Shown piece by piece: positions 18,198-29,264 of a stretch of 64,000 bases of DNA. The notes beneath the pieces are model-generated. The model was given only the letters and a program-made list of their open reading frames with translations. It was not told where the DNA came from and did not search any database. A program made the translations under genes and the position numbers. Position 1 is the first letter of the stretch, and the number at the start of each line of letters is the position of its first letter. Origin of the DNA: Desulfopila sp. IMCC35008 (GTDB lineage Bacteria > Desulfobacterota > Desulfobulbia > Desulfobulbales > Desulfocapsaceae); assembly GCF_010646885.2 (NCBI RefSeq), contig NZ_CP050700.1, positions 3,932,501-3,996,500 of the forward strand. Direction: 5' to 3'.

Positions 18198-19703
18198 TTA
18201 CTCTTTTTCATTATCTGGTGTAGTCGTTTTGTTCGAATCATTCCGGGGCAACACCTCAATTCCCAGTTTTCCGATAAGCGCGCCGATGCGAACCTGTTCT
18301 TCCATCTCACCCCGCAGAAACTGTATGTGGCTCACATCGGCAGGCAGCTGGTTGGTCGTGGTGTCAAGCGATAGCCATCGGTCACCCACACACACTTCGT
18401 TCCAGGCATGGTAATAAAAGGCTTCTTTATGGTAGACCACCCCTGCGGCGATATGAGTCGGTATACCAACACTGCGGGCGAGAGCCGCAAACAGGGCTGC
18501 ATGCTCGTTACAGTCACCCACCCTGTTGACAAAGGTGGTGCGGGCATCGGGGATACCCAGTACCGGCCGCTTTTCTATATTGGTATAGACCCAGTCTGCA
18601 AGCGCCTTTATCTGTGCCAGTCTCCCGTCCCTCCCCTCAATAAGTGACCTGGCCTGTTTTACGATTTCCTGATCCTCTGCCTGGATATACGGTGAGGAGA
18701 CAAGAGCGGCCTCAGCCCCGTCACAGGCACCTTGCTGTTCCCCGCTATACTCCTGCAAAATCTCTCTGGTAACCGTCAGCACGGACCCCTCTAGCTGCTG
18801 CCTGCCATCATCAAGATCAAAAGCCTCTCCTTCCGGCAGCTCAAGACGATAACTCAATTGCTCCAATTCATCGAGATCCGGCATCGTGCCGGAGATTTTT
18901 ACCGCCACTGCGGCCAGCAGGTCATCACTGGTTTCATCAAAGGACAGTGCCTTGAATTTAGGTTCTTTAAGAAAAACAAAGCCTGCCGGAGACTCTTCCT
19001 TAACGACATCACCGTTATCATCTAGCCAGAAATTGATACGTGCACCACTGTAATTCTCCATAAATTTATGAAGATTATTGACCCTGCCGTTTATCAATAC
19101 CCGATCCCTGCCCTTATATTCGATCACAGTTGATTTGGCAGTAAGACTTACCGGATCAAAAGAAGGAATCTTAACCTTATCACCCTCGTTCAGGGTATCC
19201 GTCAAAAGATAACCACGCCGGGCCGTAGGCAACATGGGCGGCTGCTCTACCGGGATGGAATTTCTTATGGTGTTACTGCCGGTTGTAAGCTCAAAGACCA
19301 CGGCCCCTTCTACCACCTCACCTTCAGCCGACATCCTGTAAAATGGAGAATCAAAAGAAAACGAAAACGTTCGAAGCGTAGAATCAGCAAGCAGAACCGC
19401 CTGAAGTCGCAGATCAATCAGGTGCTCCATATTGGAGACATTGATACGCATCTTCGCCTTCTGGTCAATCCGTACCGTATTCTCTTCACCTATAGTATAG
19501 TTGTTTACCACATAACCGATCTTGGCATCCTTGAAATAGATCCCCTGATACTCCTCTCTGTCTGCCCGGTTTAACAGTTGCTGCTGATCCGCCGTTACGG
19601 ATGTGATAAACACATCCCTTTTAAACAGGCCAACCAGCAGGAGAACCCAGACAACAACTACCGCAGTTTTCAGTATGGTCGGTATCTTTTTGTTCATACT
19701 CAT
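18198..19703 (-). CDS. Membrane-anchored transglutaminase-like protein
   Basis: About 501 residues: an N-terminal membrane anchor (residues about 10-30, TAVVVVWVLLLVGL), a large extracytoplasmic region and a C-terminal transglutaminase-like core with the Cys-His-Asp triad (VGDCNEHAAL, YYHAWNEV, LSLDTT). Such proteins are usually thiol proteases or amide-modifying enzymes acting in the envelope. The first gene of an operon with an ABC exporter, so it may process or act on the exported substrate. The start is uncertain within a few codons; no strong SD is seen. Confidence 0.85.
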   Translation of the reverse strand: MSMNKKIPTILKTAVVVVWVLLLVGLFKRDVFITSVTADQQQLLNRADREEYQGIYFKDAKIGYVVNNYTIGEENTVRIDQKAKMRINVSNMEHLIDLRLQAVLLADSTLRTFSFSFDSPFYRMSAEGEVVEGAVVFELTTGSNTIRNSIPVEQPPMLPTARRGYLLTDTLNEGDKVKIPSFDPVSLTAKSTVIEYKGRDRVLINGRVNNLHKFMENYSGARINFWLDDNGDVVKEESPAGFVFLKEPKFKALSFDETSDDLLAAVAVKISGTMPDLDELEQLSYRLELPEGEAFDLDDGRQQLEGSVLTVTREILQEYSGEQQGACDGAEAALVSSPYIQAEDQEIVKQARSLIEGRDGRLAQIKALADWVYTNIEKRPVLGIPDARTTFVNRVGDCNEHAALFAALARSVGIPTHIAAGVVYHKEAFYYHAWNEVCVGDRWLSLDTTTNQLPADVSHIQFLRGEMEEQVRIGALIGKLGIEVLPRNDSNKTTTPDNEKE

Positions 19704-19972
19704 AAAATAGAATTCATGGTTGGTTTTGCCCATCTGAGAGTTACGTATAAAATGTATACTTCCATCAAGAATAGCAAGTCGACTGCCTTATTTTACGTTT
19801 TCGACAACCAAATAACGTTATAATATTACACTAATAATAGAGATATCCTCAAAACCCGACTTGAGGATTATCCACGATTCTGGTAGAACGTGCATACTCT
19901 CCGCTGGCGTATCAACCAGTGGTACTTATCTTACAAAGAATAAACGCCCACAATCCTACAGGTTCAGACACC

Positions 19973-20824
19973 ATGAATAACCAGCAGTACGTCTCTGTCC
20001 ACGGCGGGCATAGCGGACAATTCTGTCACCACGCCAAGGACATGTTGGAAGACATCATCCTGAAATACATAGACCTCGGTTACAGCTGGGTTGGCGTAAC
20101 TGAACACGTGCCGGCCATCAGTAAAGAGCTTCTCTACCCGGATCAGGTTGAAGCGGGTTTCACCCCTGAGTTCCTGATGGACCGTTTCGCCGGTTATGTT
20201 GAGGAGTGCCGTCGCCTGCAAAAAAAGTATGCCGACACGATAACAATATACACCGCTATGGAGATAGAAACCTATAGTGGATACGACACGTTTATCCCCA
20301 TGTTGCTTGAGCGTTTTCAAACGGATTATATCGTCGGTTCTGTCCATTTTGTTAACGATATGGGATTTGACTACTCCCTGAAGCAATACGACAACACGGC
20401 AAAATCCGTGGGTGGTTACGATACCATGTATTGCCGTTATTTCGATTTGCAGTATGACATGATCAAGCTACTTAAACCTTCTGTTGTCGGGCACTTCGAC
20501 CTTATTCGCATATTCGACCCTGAATATCGGTTTCGCTTGCGTAAACCGGAAATCAGCAAGCGGGTTGTGCGCAACCTCGAATTGATAATGGATCTTGGCC
20601 TCATTATGGATTACAATCTACGTTCGCTGCTTAAAGGCGCGGATGAGCCATATATAACAGATTCAATACTGCGTATGGCGCAGGATATGGGAATCAAGGT
20701 GGTTCCGGGAGATGACTCCCATGGACTGGACAACATCCATCTCAATATGGAACAGGCCGTAAAGACACTCGATTCACTCGGATTTGATACAAACTGGCCC
20801 CGACCCCAAATATACAGCTACTAA
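19973..20824 (+). CDS. PHP-domain phosphatase, histidinol-phosphatase-like
   Basis: A 283-residue metal-dependent phosphoesterase. The N-terminal HGGHSGQFCHHA supplies the first metal-binding histidines, GVTEHVP the next, MEIETYSG a Glu ligand, GSVHFV a His, VGHFDLIR and the C-terminal GDDSHGL the remaining ligands. The best known relatives are HisJ/HisK-type histidinol-phosphatases. No other his genes are adjacent, so the physiological substrate is not certain. The start at 19973 is the conserved one; its SD is weak. Confidence 0.8.
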   Translation: MNNQQYVSVHGGHSGQFCHHAKDMLEDIILKYIDLGYSWVGVTEHVPAISKELLYPDQVEAGFTPEFLMDRFAGYVEECRRLQKKYADTITIYTAMEIETYSGYDTFIPMLLERFQTDYIVGSVHFVNDMGFDYSLKQYDNTAKSVGGYDTMYCRYFDLQYDMIKLLKPSVVGHFDLIRIFDPEYRFRLRKPEISKRVVRNLELIMDLGLIMDYNLRSLLKGADEPYITDSILRMAQDMGIKVVPGDDSHGLDNIHLNMEQAVKTLDSLGFDTNWPRPQIYSY

Positions 20825-20955
20825 GGCCGCGGCAGGGATTTCACCCACCCCCCCATGCCTGCCCGGCACATCGGTCATATGCGACCGGAGAGAATTCCTC
20901 TTGTGGAATCCGGCTGTCATCTCCGGTTACTTCTTTTCCCTGAGGGAACTGCTTC

Positions 20956-22269
20956 GTGAACATCCTGATAGTAGAACCATCAAAGATCTTTCAACTCTCC
21001 CTCGAAGGGATCTTCAAGGATTATGCAACCTCTTTTTTTGCTTGCACATCAGGTTCCAGGGCACTGGAAATATACGAAAGCTCACCAATCGACCTGATCT
21101 GTCTCTCCTTTTACCTCTCTGACATCGACGGTCTCGAACTGGTCTCCCAGATCCGCAAACTGAAATTCGGAGAGACCATCCCCATCCTGATGATCACCTC
21201 AAAAGAGAGCCAGGAAGCCATCGCTGCAAGCCTGCACGGTGGGGTCACTGAAATTTTCAGGAAGAACAGACTGAGCGAGATTGAAAACTACCTTAAAATT
21301 TACGCAGAACACGCCCGGCAGCAGGCGCATCTCTCCGGCAATATCCTGGTTATAGACCGAGACTCCCTCCAAGTCCAGGAGATTATAACGTACTTCCAGG
21401 ATACCAAGCTTAAATTCATACACTTCACAAATGCCGAAGCAGCAGCAGAGATGGCACGAACGGCGGAGTTCGACCTGGTTATCACCAGTGTGGTTCTGGA
21501 TGGCAGGATGAGCGGACTTGCCCTTATTCGTGAGATACGGGATATCAACGAAACAATGTACAGAGTCCCTATCCTAGCCATCTCGGCCATCGCCCATGTC
21601 TCGCAGAAAATTGAATTATTGAGAGCCGGAGCCAGTGACTATATCCAGAAACCGGTCCTGCTTGAAGAGCTTCGGGTTCGCGTAAAAAATCTGTTACATA
21701 ATAAAAAGCTCTTCGACACGGTCGAATACCAACGACAACAGATGGCAGAACTGGCCATCAGGGATCAACTGACCGGGCTTTACAACAGGCATTACCTTTT
21801 GGATATCGTCGACAGAACAATACAAGAGGCGTACAGGTACAATTACCCAATTTCACTCCTCGTTATCGATATCGATCATTTCAAAAAGGTCAACGACACC
21901 TATGGTCATTCTACCGGTGATCTTGTATTAAAGGGACTCGCCGACCTCTTGATGGAAACATTCAGGGGCACCGACACTCCCATACGCCTGGGCGGTGAGG
22001 AGTTTGTGGTGCTCCTTCCCCACTGCAGCAGCCAGGACGCTATCAACCGGGCTCAGTCGCTGAGGTTGCAGATTGGGGAACTTTGTCCCGGCGGCATCAG
22101 GATCTCAGCAAGTGTCGGGATATCGGTAATTCCTTCCGACACTAATATCACGTATGAACAACTTTTCGCCGCCGCCGATGAAGCTGTTTATGCCGCCAAG
22201 GCAAGCGGCAGGAACTGCGTGGCTTTCCGGGAACCGGTTGACCATACTCGCTCATTGGAACTTCCATAA
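20956..22269 (+). CDS. Diguanylate cyclase with two receiver-like domains
   Basis: 437 residues: two receiver-fold domains (about 1-120 and 128-245) and a C-terminal GGDEF domain (about 268-425) with active-site GGEEF and metal ligands in DIDHFKKVND, so it should make cyclic di-GMP. In both receivers the position of the phospho-acceptor Asp is replaced: ICLSFYLSDIDG in the first and VITSVVLDGRMSG in the second. The acidic pair is also incomplete in the first (VEPS). The receivers are therefore likely phosphorylation-independent. The start is GTG with GAGGGA upstream. Confidence 0.9.
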   Translation: MNILIVEPSKIFQLSLEGIFKDYATSFFACTSGSRALEIYESSPIDLICLSFYLSDIDGLELVSQIRKLKFGETIPILMITSKESQEAIAASLHGGVTEIFRKNRLSEIENYLKIYAEHARQQAHLSGNILVIDRDSLQVQEIITYFQDTKLKFIHFTNAEAAAEMARTAEFDLVITSVVLDGRMSGLALIREIRDINETMYRVPILAISAIAHVSQKIELLRAGASDYIQKPVLLEELRVRVKNLLHNKKLFDTVEYQRQQMAELAIRDQLTGLYNRHYLLDIVDRTIQEAYRYNYPISLLVIDIDHFKKVNDTYGHSTGDLVLKGLADLLMETFRGTDTPIRLGGEEFVVLLPHCSSQDAINRAQSLRLQIGELCPGGIRISASVGISVIPSDTNITYEQLFAAADEAVYAAKASGRNCVAFREPVDHTRSLELP

Positions 22270-22285
22270 AAATCAAACAGGCTCC

Positions 22286-23152
22286 ATGACTCCCAAATCC
22301 TCACCAGCAAACGATTCGCTCTTTGCGCTCAGCAAATCATTTGTTCCATCTCCCTGCGAGATTCGACAGGGGATACATAGCTACTGGTTTCTATTCAGCG
22401 GCCTTGACCTTCTTCTCAAACAAACCGAAGCTTCTTTTGCAATTCCGGAGTCCATGACGCTCCCGGTATCTCCTGACGATATCAGTGACAAACGCTGTAT
22501 CGGCACCTATGACGATATGCCATGTATCGCACTCTCTTTAAAACAGAATCGGATACCACACGGTTACCATAGCTGCTCACTCCGCGAGGCTCACGGTTAT
22601 CTGGAAAGTGACCTCTGGGTTATCGCCGGCAGGGCCAACCAGATTCTGCGATGGAAGAGGGACAACAGATTCTGCGGCAGATGCGGGAACAGCATGTCAG
22701 AAGTTGAGAACGAGTTTGTACTGCAATGCACCGACTGCTCCTACCAGGTGCACCCCAGGATTTCACCTGCTGTGATTATGTCGGTTATTAAGGGGAATGA
22801 GATACTGCTGGGGCGCTCTCCACATTTCCCTGAAGGCATGTACTCGACCCTGGCCGGCTTTGTGGAAGCAGGGGAAACGCTGGAGGAAGCAGTCCGCCGG
22901 GAGGTTCGTGAAGAAACGGGGATTGAGATCACTCATATTCGCTATATAGCCAGTCAGCCCTGGCCTTTTCCTGATTCGCTCATGGTCGGTTTTACTGCCG
23001 AGTATGCCGGAGGTGAAATTGCAGTAGATACCAGGGAACTCGAGGATGCTCAATGGTTTTGCCCACCCAATATGCCACGGTTACCTACCCGGATATCTAT
23101 CTCCAGAAAGCTCATAGAGCTCTTTCTGGAGGACCACGAAACGTTAACTTAA
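22286..23152 (+). CDS. nudC: NAD(H) pyrophosphatase / RNA decapping Nudix hydrolase
   Basis: 288 residues. Hydrolyses NADH to NMNH and AMP and, in E. coli, removes NAD caps from RNA. It has an N-terminal NudC domain, a zinc ribbon (CGRCGN and CTDCS, about residues 130-150), a complete Nudix box from GFVEAGE to REETGIE, and the family-specific SQPWPFP motif. The zinc ribbon and SQPWPFP separate NudC from other Nudix enzymes. It starts 16 nt after the cyclase gene; its 3' end overlaps the convergent glucosaminidase gene by 9 bp. Confidence 0.94.
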   Translation: MTPKSSPANDSLFALSKSFVPSPCEIRQGIHSYWFLFSGLDLLLKQTEASFAIPESMTLPVSPDDISDKRCIGTYDDMPCIALSLKQNRIPHGYHSCSLREAHGYLESDLWVIAGRANQILRWKRDNRFCGRCGNSMSEVENEFVLQCTDCSYQVHPRISPAVIMSVIKGNEILLGRSPHFPEGMYSTLAGFVEAGETLEEAVRREVREETGIEITHIRYIASQPWPFPDSLMVGFTAEYAGGEIAVDTRELEDAQWFCPPNMPRLPTRISISRKLIELFLEDHETLT

Positions 23153-24055
23153 AGTAGGAAACCGTATGGCGAGAACTTTTTGAGACCAACTTATCCGACT
23201 GTTATTAAACCCTTCGAGATCATACCGTTTGATCAGATAGCGAATATTGCGTATATACTGTTCACCTTTCTCGGAATAATGTAATAAGCCTGCTGCCAGT
23301 TTGTAACCGGTTACCTGCTTCCCCTGGCTCTTTAAATCTCCCCTTATTTGACGAAGCGCCCCATAGGCCCTGCTGCTGTTGACGTTGCGCAGGTAAGACC
23401 GGGTCGCCAGATAGATCGAGTCAAAGGCTGCAACCTTGACCGAGCCATGAAGAGAGGAAATGAATTTTCCCTGGCCCCCTTCCGGCAGGTGTTGTCCATA
23501 CATCGCATTACCGACACGGGCAAAACGAGAGGTTCCCCAGCCGCTCTCTTCAATGGCCTGCGCCAATACCAGGGAGACGGGGATAGTATCAACCCTGAGT
23601 GTAAGTTCAACATCATTGCTGCTGTCACAGCCATACGCCTGGGCAAGAGAGTTGAGCCACCACTGTTCATCGCGACTGAGCCGTCGAAAAGAGTTTCTTT
23701 TAGAAAGGATACGGAACAACTCTTTTCGGGTATTTCGGATATCGGTATTTGCCCGGATAATCTGCGGCAGCATAAGGGAGATAAAGAGCTCGACTTTTTC
23801 ATTCACCGGGAGCATTGCCAGATCACCGGGAAGGTTACGAACCAACATCGGGGGTACCTGGCCCGATTGCAGGATATGGGACGGTTCCCCATCAAGATCC
23901 CGTACGAGTTGAGCCAGATCGTGGCTGTCCTTCAGCTCCAGGCCTCTTCTGCCCGGTCCGAAAATCGCAGGAAAAATAAAGTATTGAAGAACAAGACAAC
24001 TGGCTACAGTTAAAATCGTATAGGGGACAACCCAGTGAAATCGACGTAAAAGCAT
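23144..24055 (-). CDS. Bax-like glucosaminidase (GH73 family)
   Basis: About 303 residues. An N-terminal signal anchor (WVVPYTILTVASCLVLQYFI) is followed by a Bax/GH73-type glucosaminidase domain. The catalytic Glu lies in AQAIEESGWGTSRFA, and NAMYGQ and YSEKGEQYI are typical of the family. It should cleave peptidoglycan glycan strands in the periplasm. The start is chosen so that the anchor begins at the N-terminus; no SD supports it over upstream codons. Confidence 0.78.
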   Translation of the reverse strand: MLLRRFHWVVPYTILTVASCLVLQYFIFPAIFGPGRRGLELKDSHDLAQLVRDLDGEPSHILQSGQVPPMLVRNLPGDLAMLPVNEKVELFISLMLPQIIRANTDIRNTRKELFRILSKRNSFRRLSRDEQWWLNSLAQAYGCDSSNDVELTLRVDTIPVSLVLAQAIEESGWGTSRFARVGNAMYGQHLPEGGQGKFISSLHGSVKVAAFDSIYLATRSYLRNVNSSRAYGALRQIRGDLKSQGKQVTGYKLAAGLLHYSEKGEQYIRNIRYLIKRYDLEGFNNSRISWSQKVLAIRFPTLS

Positions 24056-24312
24056 GAAATTAGTGCAGTAAAAGAATAAGTTTCTCCCTGTCCCAATTCG
24101 ACAGGAGCCCCTTATTACCAGATATCCACCCACTCAGCAACTCATGAAAGACTTTCGCACCCTTACAAACAGAAAGAATATCAGGTCACCACCAAATTCT
24201 GTACGGCCAGGGAAGGAATTCCCTTTACAAATCATTCTTCTATGCGCAAAGTGTTGTCTTGTGGCCCAATGCCACTATTCTATTCAATTTTACATTCCAT
24301 GGAGTAACAGAC

Positions 24313-25404
24313 ATGTCCAGCAGTTTCGGTAAACTCTTTTCCACCACCACCTTCGGGGAATCCCATTGCAAAGCAGTAGGCGTTGTTATTGACGGTTGCC
24401 CCCCGGGCCTTGAACTCACAGAGGCGGATATACAACCACAGCTTGATCGCAGACGTCCAGGTCAAAGTGCCCTTTCCACAGACCGGAAAGAGGCTGATCA
24501 GGTGATGATCCTCTCCGGCACAGAAAATGGAAAGACACTCGGTACACCGATAGCCCTGAGGGTCAATAACAAAGACCAGAGACCTACTGATTATAAGGAG
24601 ATGTCCGATACTCCCAGGCCTTCTCATGCCGACTATACCTATCAGATGAAATACGGTATCCGGGCTTCATCTGGTGGCGGTCGGTCCAGTGCCCGGGAAA
24701 CTATCGGCAATGTGGCGGCAGGTGCTGTGGCAGAGAAAATTCTGCGGGAAAAATATGGGGTGGAAATCGTGGCCTGGGTCGAATCAATCGGCTCTATCGA
24801 AGCCGGTACCGTTGACAGCGAGTCCATTACCCGTGAGGATGTGGACAGCCACATCACCCGCTGTCCTGACAGCGAGGTGAACACCCGGATGGAACAGTAT
24901 GTAACAGAACTAAAGGACGCCGGTGATTCTGTCGGGGGTATTGTCGGTTGTGTACTCAGGAACGTACCGACGGGCATTGGTGAGCCTACCTATGATAAAC
25001 TCGAGGCAAAACTTGCCCAGGTCATGTTGGCCATTCCGGCCACCAAGGGTTTTGAAATCGGATCCGGGTTTGCGGGAACCAAACTACAAGGTTCACAGCA
25101 TAACGATCCGTTCATTAAAAAAGGTGAAAGACTGGGTACCACTACCAACAACTCAGGCGGCATCCAGGGTGGGATATCCAACGGTGAACCGATCTATTTC
25201 CGTATCGCCTTCAAGCCACCAGCCACCATATCCATGCCGCAGCAAACAGTGAATTTTGATGGGGAAGAAACCGTACTTGCGGCAAAAGGCAGACACGACC
25301 CCTGCGTTGTGCCCCGCGCTGTGCCGATTGTCGAATCGATGGCCGCCTTGGTCATTCTTGACATGGCCATGCAACAGGAGTCAAGGAAATCAATGTTATT
25401 TTAG
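24313..25404 (+). CDS. aroC: Chorismate synthase
   Basis: Last step of the shikimate pathway, converting EPSP to chorismate with reduced FMN. 363 residues, normal length. Family signatures include [18 protein letters not shown] near the start, the [11 protein letters not shown] segment and AKGRHDPC near the C-terminus. The start at 24313 has GGAG at 24301 and matches the family N-terminus ([14 protein letters not shown]). A monocistronic gene followed by a large hairpin terminator. Confidence 0.97.
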   Translation: MSSSFGKLFSTTTFGESHCKAVGVVIDGCPPGLELTEADIQPQLDRRRPGQSALSTDRKEADQVMILSGTENGKTLGTPIALRVNNKDQRPTDYKEMSDTPRPSHADYTYQMKYGIRASSGGGRSSARETIGNVAAGAVAEKILREKYGVEIVAWVESIGSIEAGTVDSESITREDVDSHITRCPDSEVNTRMEQYVTELKDAGDSVGGIVGCVLRNVPTGIGEPTYDKLEAKLAQVMLAIPATKGFEIGSGFAGTKLQGSQHNDPFIKKGERLGTTTNNSGGIQGGISNGEPIYFRIAFKPPATISMPQQTVNFDGEETVLAAKGRHDPCVVPRAVPIVESMAALVILDMAMQQESRKSMLF

Positions 25405-25609
25405 TAACATAATGTGCAAATGAGGATATATCGCAGGCAAACATGCTCCTGCAGCGCCTGATCTGGTCAGTTAAATGAATCAAAAATGGTCTTTTTCTGA
25501 GAACATACCGGATAATAGGACGAAAATAGTACTTGAATCTATTTGCCGAAAACAGTAGAAAGTGGCAACGGGCTTGAGATATTCATACCCGAGGAAGATT
25601 CAACGCAAA

Positions 25610-25677
25610 AGCAATACCCGTGCATGGAGGAGAAGGATACTAATCCCCTCCGTGGTGGTATTGCTATTGCTTTTTTA
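25610..25677 (+). terminator. Large branched hairpin with T-run between aroC and the CLC gene
   Basis: AGCAATACC (25610-25618) pairs with GGTATTGCT (25657-25665), with an inner GGAGG/CCTCC stem, and six T follow at 25671-25676. It may end aroC or act as a leader of the CLC gene. The 200 nt before it contain no recognisable riboswitch core. Confidence 0.65.
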
Positions 25678-25718
25678 TTTGTGCCGTACAGACATCACCG
25701 ATACGAGACGAGATTCTC

Positions 25719-27815
25719 ATGACACCAAAACGTAATGCGCTCAGCAGCTCTCTGGACAGACTAGCTCCGCCTGAGGGCCTCATCTTGCTGATTCTCTCCG
25801 TTCTGGTTGGTGCCTGCACCGGTTTTGCTGCCGTCCTGTTTATCAAGCTGATACACGGGATCCAGCATCTCTCCTTTACCTCGACACTCAACGTTTTCCC
25901 TTTTATCGGCAAATGGATATATGTAATCATCCCCATCCTGGGTGGATTACTGGTCGGCCCACTCATCTTATTTGCCAAGGAAGCCAAGGGTCACGGTGTA
26001 CCTGAAGTCATGCAGGCCCTTATTCTTCGAGGCGGCAGAATCCGCGCCCGTGTTGCGGTTGCCAAAATAGCGGCATCCGCGATCTGCATCGGAACCGGCG
26101 GATCCGCCGGTCGTGAGGGCCCCATCGTCCAGGTCGGCTCGGCACTCGGTTCCTCCATCGGCCAGGTCCTGCGGTTATCTGATGAGCGTATCAAAAACCT
26201 CGTCGCCTGTGGAGCGGCAGCCGGTATTGCCGCGACCTTCAATGCCCCCATTGCGGGAGTGGCTTTTGCCATAGAAGTACTGATGTGCGGCCTGCACCTC
26301 AGATATTTCGGTAATGTGGTAATAGCCTCGGTCTCCTCATCCATCGTCAGCCATTATTTTTTCGGCAACCGGGTCGCATTCGAGGTTCCGTTCTACACCA
26401 TGAATACTCCCCTGGAGCTGCTGTTGTACCTGCTCCTCGGCCTTACTGCTGCACTGGTGGGCATCATGTTTATACAGATGCTTAACTTCAGCGAAAATGT
26501 CTTCGACAACTGGGATTTCCCCCAGGTGTTTAAACCTGCAATCGGGGCAATCGGCCTTGGTCTTATCGGGTTTATCTACATGCACCTGCCCGATGTGGCC
26601 CAGCCTATGGTTGAAAGCACTCATGGTCCGGGCCCCTCTGCAACACCAATCCCGCACATGTACGGTTCAGGTTTCCCCTTTATCGAACAAGCTATTCAAG
26701 GCAAGGCTATCCTCTGGGTCCTGGTTGCCCTTGTCTTTTTAAAACCGATTGCCACCTCTTTTACTCTTGGTTCAGGTAATTCCGGCGGCGTATTTGCACC
26801 GTCTCTTTTTATCGGCGCAATGCTTGGTGGTGCCATGGGACATCTGTTCCAGGAGTTTTTCCCGTCAATCGCCGGGAGTCCCGGTTCCTATGCCCTTGTT
26901 GGTATGGCTGCCGTATTTAGTGCCACTGCACGGGCTCCGCTTACCGCCATGCTCATCGTCTTTGAGATGAGTAACGACTACTTCATGATCCTGCCTCTCA
27001 TGGTGGCGGGTATTACCGCCTGTTACTTTGCGCAATGGCTGCATCCTGAATCAATCTACACCATGAAACTGGCCAAGAGGGGTGTTCGCTTTTTTGAAGG
27101 CCGTGATATGGATATCATGCAAGGTGTTCGGGTAAGCGAGGTAATGCGGACCAAACCGGTAACTGTCAATAAAGATCAACCGTTGTCTGCCCTCATGGCC
27201 CTTTTCCAGGAGACCAACCTGCATGGTTTTCCGGTTATGAAAGACGACACCCATGTATGGGGTATTGTCACCTTGCAGGATGTTCATAAAATGCAGTCTC
27301 AAGAAGACTTTACCTCCACCGGGAAACTGGTCTCAGATGTCGCCATCGAAGCACCGATCACGGTGTTCCCCGATGAACCCATCTGGGTTGCCATCCAGAA
27401 GATGTCTCCCCGTGATCTGGCGCGTCTGCCTGTTGTCTCACGTGACGGCAGCGAGCGCCTCTGTGGGCTCATCAGTCGAAGTGACATCCTCCGAGCCTAT
27501 GATGTGGGAGTGATGCGCAAGCAACGTGGCCAGATCGAGGAAGGACAGGTACACCTCAGAAAACAACAGGAGAACCGCTTTGCTGAGTTCCTGCTCAAAG
27601 AAGGGGACAGCTGCGGCAACGCCATGGTGAAAGACATCCCTTTGCCCGATGAGGTAAACCTTGTCTCAATAAAACGTGGTGGCAAGATCATCATCCCCAG
27701 AGGTTCAACCCATTTAAGCGTTGGCGACGTGCTTACGGTCTATGGAAAGACCTCGGATGTGGAAAAGCTCAAAACTATCCTCAACAGTTGCCCGATACCT
27801 TCTGCGTCAAAATAA
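25719..27815 (+). CDS. CLC-type chloride channel/transporter with CBS and TrkA-C domains
   Basis: 698 residues. The N-terminal CLC domain (about 20-440, some ten to twelve membrane helices) contains the selectivity-filter segments GHGVPE, GREGP (with the gating Glu) and GGVFAP. A CBS pair follows (about 465-595) and a TrkA-C-like domain closes the protein (about 620-690, IKRGGKIIIPRG). The gating Glu is compatible with a Cl-/H+ antiporter. Soluble nucleotide- or ligand-binding domains suggest allosteric control. It converges on gltD with a 12-nt gap. Confidence 0.92.
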   Translation: MTPKRNALSSSLDRLAPPEGLILLILSVLVGACTGFAAVLFIKLIHGIQHLSFTSTLNVFPFIGKWIYVIIPILGGLLVGPLILFAKEAKGHGVPEVMQALILRGGRIRARVAVAKIAASAICIGTGGSAGREGPIVQVGSALGSSIGQVLRLSDERIKNLVACGAAAGIAATFNAPIAGVAFAIEVLMCGLHLRYFGNVVIASVSSSIVSHYFFGNRVAFEVPFYTMNTPLELLLYLLLGLTAALVGIMFIQMLNFSENVFDNWDFPQVFKPAIGAIGLGLIGFIYMHLPDVAQPMVESTHGPGPSATPIPHMYGSGFPFIEQAIQGKAILWVLVALVFLKPIATSFTLGSGNSGGVFAPSLFIGAMLGGAMGHLFQEFFPSIAGSPGSYALVGMAAVFSATARAPLTAMLIVFEMSNDYFMILPLMVAGITACYFAQWLHPESIYTMKLAKRGVRFFEGRDMDIMQGVRVSEVMRTKPVTVNKDQPLSALMALFQETNLHGFPVMKDDTHVWGIVTLQDVHKMQSQEDFTSTGKLVSDVAIEAPITVFPDEPIWVAIQKMSPRDLARLPVVSRDGSERLCGLISRSDILRAYDVGVMRKQRGQIEEGQVHLRKQQENRFAEFLLKEGDSCGNAMVKDIPLPDEVNLVSIKRGGKIIIPRGSTHLSVGDVLTVYGKTSDVEKLKTILNSCPIPSASK

Positions 27816-27827
27816 GAGACACCTCAA

Positions 27828-29264
<1,437 letters not shown>

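Noticed and set aside
25405..25718. Fluoride riboswitch upstream of the CLC gene
   Set aside because: I could not find the crcB-motif core, and the CLC protein has the ordinary GREGP filter, not that of fluoride-specific CLCs.
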